A stretch of DNA of 64,000 nucleotides from Castanea sativa (taxonomy: Eukaryota; Streptophyta; Magnoliopsida; Fagales; Fagaceae): the NCBI RefSeq assembly GCF_040712315.1, contig NC_134015.1, positions 5,603,945 through 5,667,944 on the forward strand, written 5' to 3'. Below, piece by piece: positions 23,281 to 35,201 of this stretch; position 1 is the first letter of the stretch, and each line of letters opens with the position of its first letter. The position numbers and the translations under genes were made by a program. The notes below the pieces were generated by a model. It saw only the letters and a program-made list of their open reading frames with translations. It had not been told where the DNA came from and ran no database searches.

Positions 23281-24048
23281 CCATGCCTCTTACGCTCTGT
23301 TTGTTTTAATAATGATGTTTTCTAGAAAATGAGTCATTTTCTAAAAAACATTTTCTATAAAACTATCTCATTTTTCAATGTTTGGTAGCAACTTTAAATA
23401 AGTTGAAAAACAACATCTTAACTTCCCTTATTTAGCTTGCTGTGAGATAGAGTTGTTTTTCAAAAAAATTTAATGGAAAACAATCTCTAAAAATAAACCA
23501 TACTTTTTATATTGACCAAAGATAGTTTTCCTTTGACTTATATTTTTTTATGCTACCAAACATTGAAAAATAAGGAAAACTATCTTTACACAAAGTATTC
23601 CATTAAAACGGAGCGTTAAACAATGAGGCCTAAATCCAATTTTCATTCAAAATCCAAACTTCTTTACTTGCTTCTTAGACACAAAATCAAACACCTCATG
23701 TGCAAGTGCTGCTGCTCTCACTCACTCACGCCCCAGATTCTGTACACACTCCTCCTTCGTAAACGTTTGATCCCACCCAAAAGAAGCAATCAATCTTTTC
23801 TTCAATTGAAAAAAAATCGGTGTTTCACATAAAAATCGAGCAATAAAAAAAATGCTACAAAACTGAAAAGGCAGCAATTCTGAATTCTCACGCCTATTTC
23901 TCTTTCTTTGTTTCTTTTCATCTATATATATGATATAAAGATTTGGATTCATCTGACCAGCCTTATTGTATTGAGTCATGCTTTTTATTTTTCTCTAAAC
24001 AAATTGGATGTTATTTTGTTTGTGACTCTGTGCATGTGATACAAGAAG
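23281..24048 (+). promoter_or_regulatory. DC1 upstream region (iii), split by a MITE
   Basis: Apart from the MITE at 23293-23615 it aligns with the other DC1 upstream copies down to the ATG at 24049. TATA-like ATCTATATATATGAT lies near 23920. The gene behind it is only a stub. Confidence 0.6.
23293..23615. mobile_element. PIF/Harbinger-type MITE, 323 bp
   Basis: The ends CGCTCTGTTTGTTTTAAT and ATTAAAACGGAGCG are inverted repeats. The flanks carry TTA on both sides (23290-23292 and 23616-23618), and the four other DC1 upstream copies read straight through as CTCTTA(A) at this place, so the insertion is clear. TTA duplication and end sequence fit PIF/Harbinger MITEs. Confidence 0.85.
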
Positions 24049-24144
24049 ATGGAGCAACCACAGCAACTTCTACATTTTTCCCATTCAAAGCATCCCTTGG
24101 TCTTCATTCTAGACTACAGAGGTGAGTGGGTTGTGAGTGAATGA
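24049..24144 (+). pseudogene. DC1 5' stub, copy B
   Basis: The first 25 codons match the other copies (MEQPQQLLHFSHSKHPLV..., through Arg-Gly). The sequence then jumps to what in unit C lies about 1.5 kb beyond the gene (about 38200), giving a frame that stops at once. About 2.9 kb, including almost the whole gene, is deleted compared with unit C. Confidence 0.85.
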
Positions 24145-27100
24145 GTGATTGGGAGTGGCCATTGTGGGGCTGTGGGTGGTATTTCAGTTTGAGGTGTATC
24201 CTACCAGTTTGGCGAAAGGTCTTATAATCCTCAAGTCACAATTGCAATGATTATACATAATATACAACAACCAGGTAAAGCTCATAATTTTTTTTTTTTT
24301 TTTTGCAGTACATGTATATTATTTTGTTGTAATCATAATTATTAATTATACCCAACTTACAAATTCTTTGAAAGTATATGGAATTGCTTAGAAGTAATTG
24401 TTAGTAAAAATGTGAGGCTGGACTTTTCTTCTAATAGACATCGACTATTTTTCTTAATTAATACCCAGTATACCAAAAATAGCAACTTTCATACATTCCA
24501 AGTAGAGAGAAATCCTCTTAAATGGAGGTGCAGTTGTGATCATCAATATAGCTCCTGAAATGAAGAAGATAAGTTTCAAAGACATGTGAAATGGAAAGTT
24601 ATGTATAGTGATATGATGCATTGTTTCATCCATTCTTTGTGTCTATATAGTATTTTTATAACTAGACATAACAAGTGGAATTTAACTGAGATTTTACATT
24701 GTGTTTACTCATGATGAAACTAAGAAGCCCACCAGTTGAAAAACATTTTGTAATTCAGCATTGTTTTAATTTTTGCAAATGATGATAGCATGCTATTGTG
24801 TAATCTTTTAGTTTTCAATTATATATTTGATTAGTGGCCTCCCAAGGTGCCAAAGCTGATTAAAATTGAAATGCTAGTGCAGCTCATGGATTCATTTTAT
24901 AAACTCATTATGTTGCAACAATCAGGCTGGAATTAGAGAGTGCTTCAACCGACAATTCCAGTTTTTCAAGTTTGATGTTTGTGGATAACAATGATGGGTA
25001 ATGGTCATACACTGATTATTATCTAGTTATGTATGTTGGCACTTTTAAGAAGGTGGGTTTGTCTTGATTGAAAAGTCTATCACAGAGGAGTTATGAGGAA
25101 CAATGGAAGAAGTAGGGGAAACGGTTTGAACATTATCGTTTGAAGTGGAATACTTTGAAGAGAGAACAGAAAAAGCTTATACTGGATCTAAGTAATGCGG
25201 TTGATCAACACAAAAATAATAGAACAAGAACTATACTTGTCTTAAGTATTTCTTCTTGGCAGAGTCCTTCAAGTTTGGATGCTATAATAGCTTAGATACT
25301 TGAAGGCCAGCTTTGTGGAGAGAGTGGTGAAGATGGGTAGTGATTTGATAAAAACCTTAAAGATAGAGGAGTTGGATAAAAATACAAGAAAAAACAATGT
25401 TAAAGAATCTTACTTGCCAATGACTTATAGCTCAATCTTAGTGGTAGATAGATGTCCTTTATGATGCTCCCATAATGAGGCACAGGACCCTGCAGTTGGC
25501 TGAGCACATTCATCCACCGCTCACGCTCACTTATCATTTTGTTCCTCAAGGACATACCCATGGACTTGATTGCCAATAGCAGACCACAACATTTCCTAGC
25601 ACTTGCTCTTGTAACAATAGTAATATATTCTAGCTCAAACTCTATCTCCTGCATTCTATACAAACGAGGTCCAAGCCTCTTCTTCATTCAGAAATACTTC
25701 CATGACATTCGGATTCATTTGCCGACACACTTCATTTGCTTACAGTTGGCGTGGCCATCGTCTTGTGGAATCCCCACAATGTCAAAATCAATCTTGTTGG
25801 GACAGAAGTTCACAATGGTAGTGTATAAACTGAATGGCATGGTCCTCTAATGCCAGTAGAAACCAAGGGCATGAGATCAGAAATCATAACAATGTCAGCC
25901 CAAAAATTAGGACTTGGCATGAGATCATAATAATAGAGACAACTTAAGAATGGAGGCTCAATTCAAGTTTTAAATACTAACAAAGAAAGGCAAGAAAATG
26001 GAGAATCATTTTGAAGATGATGGTGGTGAACTTGATTACAGGTATGTTCCTTTTTTGCTTTAAGTGGTTTGTGGGGCATCCAAAATGAAGTTACTGAGCT
26101 TACTAGTATTGATTGGCTTGGTATCTAGTAGAAATGTCAAATTGAATGAAGTGAATGTATTATTACGTTGTTAGTTAGCACTTTTTTTAGACCCTTTATT
26201 CCTCCATTTTGTGAAGATAGCTTGCAAACTATTATGTGGGCCATTTAAGTCTCAAGGCGTGATATCCAATATGGCCATTTAATTAAGATGACCCATTGGA
26301 CACAAGGTGTTTGAGGAAATGCCCTTCTTTGGGCTCTTTGGTGATGGGTGATAGCTTATTTTGTTAGCTTGTCAAAGAATTCACAAATAAAGGATCAGCT
26401 TGATGGAAGTATTTTGATGGTAACCTTTTTCTACGCTAATACTTGAATTAGGTTGAGATCATATGGATTTTGCTTTTTCTACTTAAAATTACATTAGAAG
26501 AGGGCACATGCTAATTTGTGTTGAGATTGACACCGTAAGACGTTTATATGTCCATTAGCTATGGAAATTGAGATATGAAATTGGAACATGTGAGAGATGA
26601 TTCTTGGGTTCTCTAAGGGGATCTCACAAAGTGAGCATTTACATTGGGAATTGTACTCTTTCGTTGATATAAAATGGCAGTTGTTTGATTAGCTAGAATT
26701 TAGATTGCCTCCTGCTAAAAGAAGTTCTTATTTGCTAATAATAACTACAGAATCACATCTTGATGTATTGGTTAGGACTTGTACTCTTTTGAAGGGTGCA
26801 ACGTGGGATTTTTTTGGGACTGTTCTAAATATGTTAGTAATCCTTTCTCCTGTCAAACTTAAGAATTGATGAATTATTCATACAAATTCTTGCTTAACGG
26901 TTGTCTATCTTTTCTAGTCAAGTGTCTTTAATGTTTGATGTAAGTAACAAGATTAAAGTAAGGTCAATGCTTCGTTGGACCTAAATATATTCTAAGCTCT
27001 CTTGGTTTTTCAAACTTGGTATAGCAGATTATATGCTATTTTTAAAGGGCATCTACATCATGAAGCTTGAATTACAATCAAAATCTGGGGCCAGCAGTAA

Positions 27101-28133
27101 TTTCATGTATGCAGCAGCTGGGCAGAAAATGCAGCTGCGGCATTGAATATTCTTCAAGGCAGTAGCTAATGAAAGTTGCAGCTGAATTGGGTGATGTTTT
27201 TAGTTTCATGTCAGTGTTTTTATTGTAGTTTTGTTGTTTGTAATAATTAGTGCACATGCATGTATTAGGTGATCTATTAATTACTTCGGAAAAAACTAAG
27301 AATGTGCTAGTTACAATTGTAACTAATTCTGCTACAGAAGTTAATTACAGCAGTAACCACTTAGCAAGGCTTGTCTGCTTGTGGGGCTAGTAGTATGGAT
27401 AGCGGTAATTCCAACGTAGGATTTTGCTGGGATTGTTCAAAACATGTTTGCAATCCTCTCTCCTAAACTTAAGAATTGATGAATTATTGATACAAATACT
27501 TGCTTAATGGTTGTCTGTCTTTTACCAGTCAAGCGTCTTTAATGTTTCTTGTGAGTGATAAGATTAAACCAAGGTCAATGCTTCTTTGGTCCTAAACATA
27601 TTCTAAGCTCTTTTGGTTTTTCAAATTTGGTGCGATAGATTATATGCAAATTACAAAAGGCATCATGGCCCATGATGGTTGGTTCTTTTCATTTATTCAC
27701 GGAAGAAGAACTTTAGACGAAACTATTGAATGGTCAATACAACTTTCTTTGGTTTTTTATTTTATTTTTATTTTTTAATGAGAGATCTTTTCCACGTGGT
27801 TTGGGTGATTTTCTCAAAAGCAATAATAGGGTAACACTAATGGAGAAAGGTGGTTTAGTATCTCTCTATAATTGGATGCTATATAAAACATGTATAATAA
27901 AAAGGTGCTGGCTTCCTTGTATCCAGGCTTTTCACCTATATTTTATGTGCCAGGAGATGGCAAAGGAAGCAGACCTTCTTAATGACAACCACTTCAAGCC
28001 AATTATTATACAATACAAAATCGCAATGAGGAGGCCAGCTCAGTGCCTATGTCTATCGCAATAATCGCATGCCTGATTCTATATATAAAGAATAAATCCT
28101 ATCAATCTATTTATACATGTATGTGCAGGGGAA
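24125..28133. repeat. Segmental duplication unit B, downstream part
   Basis: It is paralogous to about 4560-8717 in unit A and 38200-42390 in unit C, and ends at the TGTATGTGCAGG block. From there it jumps straight to R1, missing the ~1.8 kb that holds the NPH3 remnant in A and C. Apart from the decayed minus-strand ORF at 25400-25864, no coding sequence is recognised. Confidence 0.8.
25400..25864 (-). pseudogene. Unrecognised gene remnant, best-preserved copy B
   Basis: A 95-codon frame (25400-25687) includes SARKCCGLLLAIKSMG and RNKMISERERWMNVLSQLQG. An upstream frame around 25740-25840 reads IVNFCPNKIDFDIVGIPQ. Corresponding but more damaged pieces lie at 5.76-6.26 kb and 39.65-40.15 kb. 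The charged, helical-looking peptide conserved at the protein level suggests exons of one ancestral gene. I cannot assign a family, and the intact gene is not in the window. Confidence 0.45.
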
Positions 28134-28690
28134 TAGCTATTCAGTCTTATATGTGCTATGGCTATGAATGTTTAGCCCATAGAGAAAAATATGGAAGGAT
28201 AAAGTAGACTGAAACTTGGTGAGTGAGCTAGCCCAAGTATCAGAGTGGTTGAGCCACCCCTAATTTGTAATATCTTAACACAAATGTCCACAAGCCCAAA
28301 ATCCAGCCACCTTTCATATAGTAATACAATATGCTCAGTATGTGGTTGTGTACCCTGCGTCCCAGCCAAGCCTGAACTAGGCTTGAAAGTCCAATATCCA
28401 AAAGCAGGGGCGCTAGATCTCTGGCTAGGAATGAGTTACACCTTTTAAGTTAAAACTCTTTTAGACTCCTCTATAGAAAATGTGGAAAACTTTGAAGTAG
28501 TCCCATTGTCTTTTAAGTCCATTAGTCATTCACTCGGCCACCATTCTAAATACTTTGGAAGAGTGACACTTATCTCATATTCCCTTCAATATTTTTTTAG
28601 GTAGAAAATATTCCCTTCACCTTAGTAGCTAAATCAAACGGTTGAAAAGAAATCTCAAGAGACAAAAGTAACTCCTTTAGGGATGAGTAT
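28134..28690. repeat. Dispersed repeat R1, copy 5
   Basis: It joins the GTATGTGCAGG block of unit B directly, with R1 blocks in the usual order. The short frames at 28172-28448 lie on both strands of it and are not conserved. Confidence 0.7.
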
Positions 28691-29190
28691 ACATTACTAA
28701 AAAAATAAAGAATTTGCTATTATACTGTATTTCCATAGATTGTCTAGACTCTAGAGGTAAATAAATAAAGTTCTCCAAAATAGATTGGTTCCAAATTTAT
28801 TTGATTCAAGAGGTTTGAGTTCCTAATACTCTAAAAGAGTGACTCTTATCTCATATTCCTTTTACCTTAGTAGCTAGCAGCCTAAATCAAACTGATTAAA
28901 TACCTCAGGAGACAAAAGCTACTCCTTTTTAATCATAGTGGCAAATTTGAAAAAGAATTAAACCATGTGAGAGATGAGTATACACTATAAACCACTAAAA
29001 AAATAAAAGAATTATATGTTATATTGCATCTCCATGGATTGTCTAGAGGTAAACCAAAATACATGGGTTCCAAATTTATTTGATTCAAGAGCTTTGACTT
29101 CCTAATATTTTTTATCAAATGAGGCTAATTTCACATTTTGTTGTATCACTTGATTTAATAAAATCATCTACAATTTCATAAATGGGTCTA
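28555..29190. repeat. R1-tail tandem duplication
   Basis: The R1 tail (GAGTGAC...TTATCTCATATTCC, then GGTTCCAAATTTATTTGATTCAAGAG) occurs twice in a row, about 28555-28830 and 28845-29120. No gene is seen. Confidence 0.65.
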
Positions 29191-29309
29191 AAATTATCTA
29201 CAATTGCATTCTTGCACGGTTAAATTATTATTTGTTCCTCATGGACTTATCCAAGGCCATGATCACCATTGGCAAACTACATCATATCCGTGCATTTGAT
29301 CTTTGCAAG

Positions 29310-29921
29310 TAGGGGTGTTCGCGATGCGGTGTGGTTTTGGGCCACTTTTAGCATTGCACTTTGCGGTGCGGTTTAGCTAAAACCATAACTGCGTCGCACC
29401 TTATTTTTGCAGTCACATGTGCGGTGCGGTGCGGTTTAAAGTTTACCCAAAACCATAATTGCACCACACCTTATTTTTGCGGTCACATATGCAGTGCGGT
29501 GTATAAGATGCGGTTTAAATGATTTGAAGTTAGTATATTTTCCAAATTTTGGGTTTTTTCTGCCCAGCCCAAAACTAATTTTTCCCTTTATTTTGGTCCA
29601 AGTTTTAAACTATTGAGCTAGTTTTTCTTTATTTTGAGCTGGCTTTCCTAATCAACACTTGCTAGGGTTATCAAACTATTTTTTTTTAAACTAGGGTTAT
29701 TAGACTATTAATAATATATTTAATATTAAAAATAATTAAATATATTAATGTATAGAGAGGGTGCGGTACAGTGTGGTTTGTGCGGTTTTTTTATTGTAAA
29801 ACCGCAAATCGCACTGCACCATGCGGTGTGGTGCAGTGCAGTGCGGTTATGCCATTTTGTGGGTGGTTTTGGTACAATTTTTGCGATTTGTGTGGTTCAT
29901 ACGGTTTGGTGAACACCCCTA
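29310..29921. mobile_element. hAT-type non-autonomous element, 612 bp
   Basis: It starts TAGGGGTGTTC and ends GAACACCCCTA, giving 11-bp perfect inverted ends. A perfect 8-bp duplication TTTGCAAG flanks it (29302-29309 and 29922-29929), as expected for hAT. The interior is rich in GTGCGGTGCGGTTT-type motifs in both orientations. No transposase is present; the 74-codon frame over its right half is a by-product. Confidence 0.9.
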
Positions 29922-30255
29922 TTTGCAAGAATAGTAATTTCTTTGGACTCAAACTATGGATGAGTTTGGCATTAGCTTTAAGCTTTAGCTTTTAGTTTTT
30001 ATATACAGCTTTTTAAAAGTTATTTTTTTGCATTTTGTTACTTTTTCAAATTTTTTTTGGGTACAAGTATACTTTAGTACACTTTTAGTAAAAAAAAATC
30101 AGCAAAAAACTAGATAAGTTGTGAGTCATACCTGTGCAAACGCAATTAACATTATTTTGAACCATTATTTATGGTCTTTGAGCGATGGGGAGATGTTGAG
30201 GAACCAATTGGCATTCATATGGGGCACTGCCTGTTGTATATGATTATACTACAAG

Positions 30256-30945
30256 CTTTTGGGTGTGGTCTTTGAGTGATGCATTTGTACAAATTTTGAA
30301 TTTTATTCTGCCTCCTTATTGTAATTTCCTTTTGGTCATATTTAAATAAATTTTTTCTTCCTTTTGAGTTACACTCTTTTCCTTTTTCTCAGACGTGCAA
30401 ATGAAGGTAGTTTTTGATTCTCTTGTGAAGTCCATTAAAAGCATATAACTCTCTTCCTTTTTCTTAGACGTGCAAATGAAGGTAGTTTTTTATTCTCCTG
30501 TGAAGTCCATTAATAGCATATAACTCTCTTCCTTTTTCTTAGACGTGCAAATGAAGGTAGTTTTTGGTCTTGTGAAGTCCATTAAAAGCATATAACTTTT
30601 GGGCGTGGTCTTTGAGTGATGCATTTGTACAAATTTTGAATTTTACTTTGCCTCCTTATTGTAATTTTCTTTTGGTCATATTCAAATCAATTTTTTCTTC
30701 CTTTCTAGTTACACTCTCTTCCTTTTTCTCAGACGTGCAAATGAAGGTAGTTTTTGATTCTCTTGTGAAGTCCATTAAAAGCATATAACTCTCTTCCTTT
30801 TTCTTAGATGTGCAAATGAAGATAGTTTTTGATTCTCTTGTGAAGTCCATTAAAAGCATATAACTCTCTTCCTTTTTCTTAGACGTGCAAATGAAGGTAG
30901 TTTTTGATCTTGTGAAGTCCATTAAAAGCATATAACTTTAAGTTG
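30256..30945. repeat. Two-level tandem repeat (2 x ~341 bp, each with 3 x ~79 bp)
   Basis: A ~341-bp block beginning at the TTTTGGG(T/C)GTGGTCTTTG block is repeated at about 30256 and 30597. Each block ends in three ~79-bp units containing CTCTTCCTTTTTCT, AGACGTGCAAATGAAG and GTGAAGTCCATTAAAAGC. The 91-codon minus-strand frame (30656-30931) is simply the translated repeat. Confidence 0.9.
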
Positions 30946-31960
30946 TTGCAAAGCAAGAATATATTTCTTGCTTGCTTGTGTTTTTTTTTTCCTTTCTTTG
31001 TTTGCTTATCTTTTGCGTTAGGAATTTATGTTTTGATACGATAGGAAACACTATATATAGTAGAAGTCATTAATGAGTACTTCATGACCTTAGTTCTAGC
31101 AATATTGAAATTGAGGCTAACTTGAAGGTTTTCCTAGGTGTATTTTGAAGCCAAATTGAATTTTTCTTGACGTAAGTATTAATAGTTGTTTTTACAAATT
31201 TGTTCATACATACTCGTGTTTTTCTATTATTATTCATAAATGATAAGTTGCTATGCTTGCTTAAAATTTGTCACATAGATATTAAATGTAGTAAATTTTT
31301 ATTGCACTTGGATTAATACTATATTTTTGTGAGATATTACCACGAAATAGTTTGGTTTATGTTACTATATTATTGGATCCATGCTTTTATTTAATATTTA
31401 TTTATAAGTTAATCACATGCAAAATTTCAAAATAATAAGTTGCCATTTACCGTTAAATCTATATGGTTAGTTGTTTACTACTAGTTTTTTTGTCAAAAAT
31501 TTTGTTGGATTGGCTTTGTTGTTTTGAGTTGTACTAACTGACTTGACCTAAGTAAAAATTTGAATAAAAAGGCAAACTTAGCTGCACTTTCTACTTGATA
31601 TATAGAACAAAGGAAAACTTAGATTTGGGTTTGATACTTTTTAATGAATTATAAGAAATTAAGAATTGACATAAACGGAACAAAGTAATACAAATTATAC
31701 TTTTAGTTTCAAAAATTGGGAGAAGAATTAAAGACATGGTTCAAAATTTTGTTGTAAAAACATTCTTATTATTTGTTCCTAACTTTTTAGGTTTATTTCC
31801 TTTAAATAAAAAAATATCAGAATTTTTTTATTTATTTAAAGAAAAAAAAAAAAAAAAAAACTCGTCTTTAACTCAATAGTTTTGAGTTTAACATTGCCTT
31901 CCACTTTTTAGATTCCAAAATATAAAAACAATAATTTATATCTTTAGCTAGAGGAAGTTA
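30946..31960. repeat. Upstream block X, copy 3
   Basis: It is highly similar to 22310-23280, with an A-run near 31840-31860. No gene is seen. Confidence 0.75.
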
Positions 31961-32497
31961 TTACGGATGGTATTGTCTATATCTTTTTACAAGGGATGAA
32001 GAAATCATCTGTCATAACTGCTTTTTGACCCAACCATAATATTATTCATCCCCACCTGCGCCACGCCCATGCCTCTTAAACAATTAGGCCAAAATCCAAT
32101 TTTCACTCAAAATCCAAACTTCTTTACTTACTTTTGTTAGACACAAAATCAAACACCTCATGTGCAAGTGCTGCTCTCACTCACGCCCAAATTCTGCACA
32201 TTCTCCTCCTTCCTAAACGTCTGATCCCAACCAAAAGAAGCCTTCAATCTTTTCTTAAATTAAAAACATCGGTGTTTCACATCAAAATCGAGCAATAAAA
32301 AAAAATGCTACAAAACTGAAAAAGCAGCAATACTCACGCCTATTTCTATTTCTTTGTTTCTTTTCATCTATATATATATATGATATATAGATTTGGATTC
32401 AGCTTACTAGCCCTTTTGTATTGAGTCAGGTTTTTATTTTTCTCTAAACAAATTGGATGTTATCTTGTTTGTGACTCTGTGCATGTGATACAAGAAG
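31961..32497 (+). promoter_or_regulatory. DC1 upstream region (iv)
   Basis: It is colinear with region (v) at 34690-35201 and has no MITE. TATA-like CATCTATATATATATGATATA lies about 120 bp before the ATG. Confidence 0.55.
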
Positions 32498-32953
32498 ATG
32501 GAGCAACAACAGCAACTTCTACATTTTTGCGATTCAAAGCATCCCTTGGTCTACCGTGAAGACTAAAGAGGTGGAGAGATTTGTCGTGGGTGCCAAGAAT
32601 CAATTTTTGGTCCTACCTACTGCTGTCCTGAAGGTGGATGCCCTTGGTACCGTCATCACAAATTATGTGCAGAACTACCCCTTGGGTTGCACCATCCCTT
32701 GCACCCATTACATCCTCTTATTCTTTTTGACGAAAAAACTCGTTATCTTGAAGAGAAAGAAAAAAGCAAATGTCAAGTCTGTAAAGAGTCTCGCAGGGAA
32801 TACACTTATCGCTGTTACCGTTGCAACTTCAACCTTCACATCAAATGTCTTGGCTTGCCACATGAAGTTGAATTCCATGATCACCCACACCAGGTAATGC
32901 TAAGTTACGTAAAAATACATCATTGCTACAATAATTATGTAAATTTACACTAA
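32498..32953 (+). pseudogene. DC1 5' fragment, third copy, early stop
   Basis: The start ATG is at 32498. A TAA at 32564-32566 ends the frame after 22 codons, yet the same frame then continues open from 32567 to about 32953. That part carries DC1 module 1 (CRGCQ...C...C) and module 2 (CQVCKESRREYTYRCYRCNF). After His-Asp-His-Pro near 32885 the sequence changes to repeat block Z. So it is both nonsense-mutated and truncated. Confidence 0.87.
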
Positions 32954-33990
32954 TATTACTTATTTTGCATTTAGTTTTTATTCTTTCTTTATATATCTCG
33001 AGGATAACAAAAGAGAGTAGATGGTGATTATTATGTATGAAGAAAGATAAATAATTAAAAAAATTAAGAAAATTTTTATATTATAATAAAATATAGTATA
33101 AAATAAATAATCTGATGTAGGGTGTTTTGAAAAGTGAATATGTAAAATAAAAAAAGTATGTTCTTATATTAAAATAAACAAAATTTTTTGCGCAAACTAA
33201 TGTGAATACTTTTAATTTTAGTATTAGATAATGAAGTTCATAACTATAAAGCTAGATAATCATATTACTTCCAAAGGAATCAATAAAGTATAGCAGACCG
33301 CATGTAAGATCACAAGAAGATCAAGATACTTATTGATCAAAAAATCTAATTTGTCTAGTGGTTTCAATTTAATTCTTTGCATGCTAGGAATATTCTTGAC
33401 CTTAATTCCCATAAAAAAAAATCATTAATTGACTAATTGTAAAAGTGGAAGTCTTTGTCTAAGGCCCAAATTGCATGATGTTTCAACTATCACATGTCTG
33501 AGTACTATATATAATGTTATCAAATCCTTGTACTTATGTTCATTGGGCAAAATGTCGATTGTTTCTTGCTCAAAAGAATGATTACAATGCAATCAAAATG
33601 ATGATAATTACTTGTTTACTAGGCCACCATAATATATTGTCTTGAATTTAACAACACCATTAATTACGTAGATCTCTTTGGCTTTGGCACCAATTTTGGT
33701 ACTGCACTAGCTAGTTGATAAAGTCAATACTATGCTTTGCATATGCTTTACAAAGGAAAGCATTAGCATCTTGTGTGATTATGCCTTGCTTGAGATAGTT
33801 GGGCACGTAGGATCATAAGACAAATGCACAACAAGTAATGTTTACCAAACTGCCCAGAGAGGAAGAAAATTATGCATGATGTTTTTTTTTTTTTTTTTTT
33901 TAAGGAAACAGTTTTTCTTTCTTTCATTGATGTCACAATTTTTTTTAGAGGAATAGTTAGAAAAGTTTTCACAACCTTTTTCCAAAACTT
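32885..33990. repeat. Repeat block Z, copy 2
   Basis: It is paralogous to 17270-18550. It is fused to the DC1 fragment at the CACCCACA(T/C)CA motif, which both copies share. A T-run lies at about 33883-33902. Confidence 0.7.
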
Positions 33991-34440
33991 GTTAAGGTGA
34001 TAAGTTATTATTGAAACAATATCATTTTCTCATTAACTCATTTTTATGATACATCAATCACAACAAACAATATCAATAATTTTTTTTGAATATTGTAAAA
34101 TTTGTTTGGATCTTTTGATTTATCACATGTCAAAACCCTTCAAAATAAGAAGTTAGAAAGGAAGTTAAGTGCATATATAGAAATTGAGCCTTACACTGGC
34201 CATCACTTTTTAGCCTAAAGAGTGAGAAACTATATGTGACTCACCACTAATTTAAAACACCTTATTACAAATGTCCACGGGCCCAAACTTTAACCATCCT
34301 TTCTATAGTTAGGTGTTTAGGACGCTTGAAAGTTCAATATCAAGAAAGGCACATTATTTTTGGCTAAGAATAGCCTACAACTCTTACAAGTTAAAAAGTC
34401 TTTCAATTTCCCTAAGCAAGATGAGGAAAATTAGTCTCAA
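33990..34440. repeat. Repeat block Y copy 2, including R1 copy 6
   Basis: It is paralogous to 21560-22070. It carries R1 blocks around 34190-34430. Confidence 0.6.
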
Positions 34441-34689
34441 GAATTGGGTGAAGAATTAAAGACATGGATGGAACTTTTGTTGTTAAAGTATTCTTCTTAT
34501 TTATTCTTAACTTTTTAGATGCATTTCCTGAATAAAAAAAATCATATTTAAAAAAAGAAAAAAAAAATACAATTTCAAAAAATTAGTCTCTATCTCCATA
34601 TTTTTAAGTTTAACATTGCCTTCCACTTTGAGACTACAAATTTTTTTTTTTAATAATAATAATATCTTTAACTAGAGGAAGTATTGCCT

Positions 34690-35201
34690 CTATCTTTACA
34701 AGAGATGATTTCAACATCTTTCATAACAGTAGTTTTTTGACACAACCATAAAATTATTTATCTCCACCTGGGCCACGCTCATGCCTCTTAAACAATCAGG
34801 CCCATATCCAATTTTCATTTAAAATCCAAACTGCTTTACTTGCTTCTTAGACACAGAATCAAACACCTCATGCGCAAGTGCTGCTCTCACTCACGCCCAA
34901 ATTCTGTACACACTCCTCCTTCCTAAACGTTTGATCCCAACCAAAAGAAGCCTTCAATCTTTTCTTCAATTAAAAACATCGGTGTTTCAAATCAAAATCG
35001 AGCAATAAAAAAAATGCTTACAAAACTAAAAAGGCAGCAATTCTCACGCCTACTTCTATTTCTTTGTTTCTTTTCATCTATATATGATATATAGATTTGG
35101 ATTCAGCTTACTAGCCCTGATGTATTGAGTCACATGTTTATTTTTCTCTAAACAAATTGGATGTTATTTTGTTTGTGACTCTGTGCATGTGATACAATAA
35201 G
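34690..35201 (+). promoter_or_regulatory. Upstream region (v) of the open DC1 gene
   Basis: This is the least damaged of the five upstream copies. A TATA-like stretch ATCTATATATGATATATAG lies at about 35077-35095, some 110 bp before the ATG. Promoter role is inferred. Confidence 0.55.

Noticed and set aside
30656..30931. 91-codon minus-strand repetitive frame as a possible small repeat protein
   Set aside because: Fully explained by the 79-bp tandem units; no start context or neighbouring gene supports it.
30370..30945. CRISPR-like regular repeats
   Set aside because: Contiguous tandem units without unique spacers, in a plant nuclear context.
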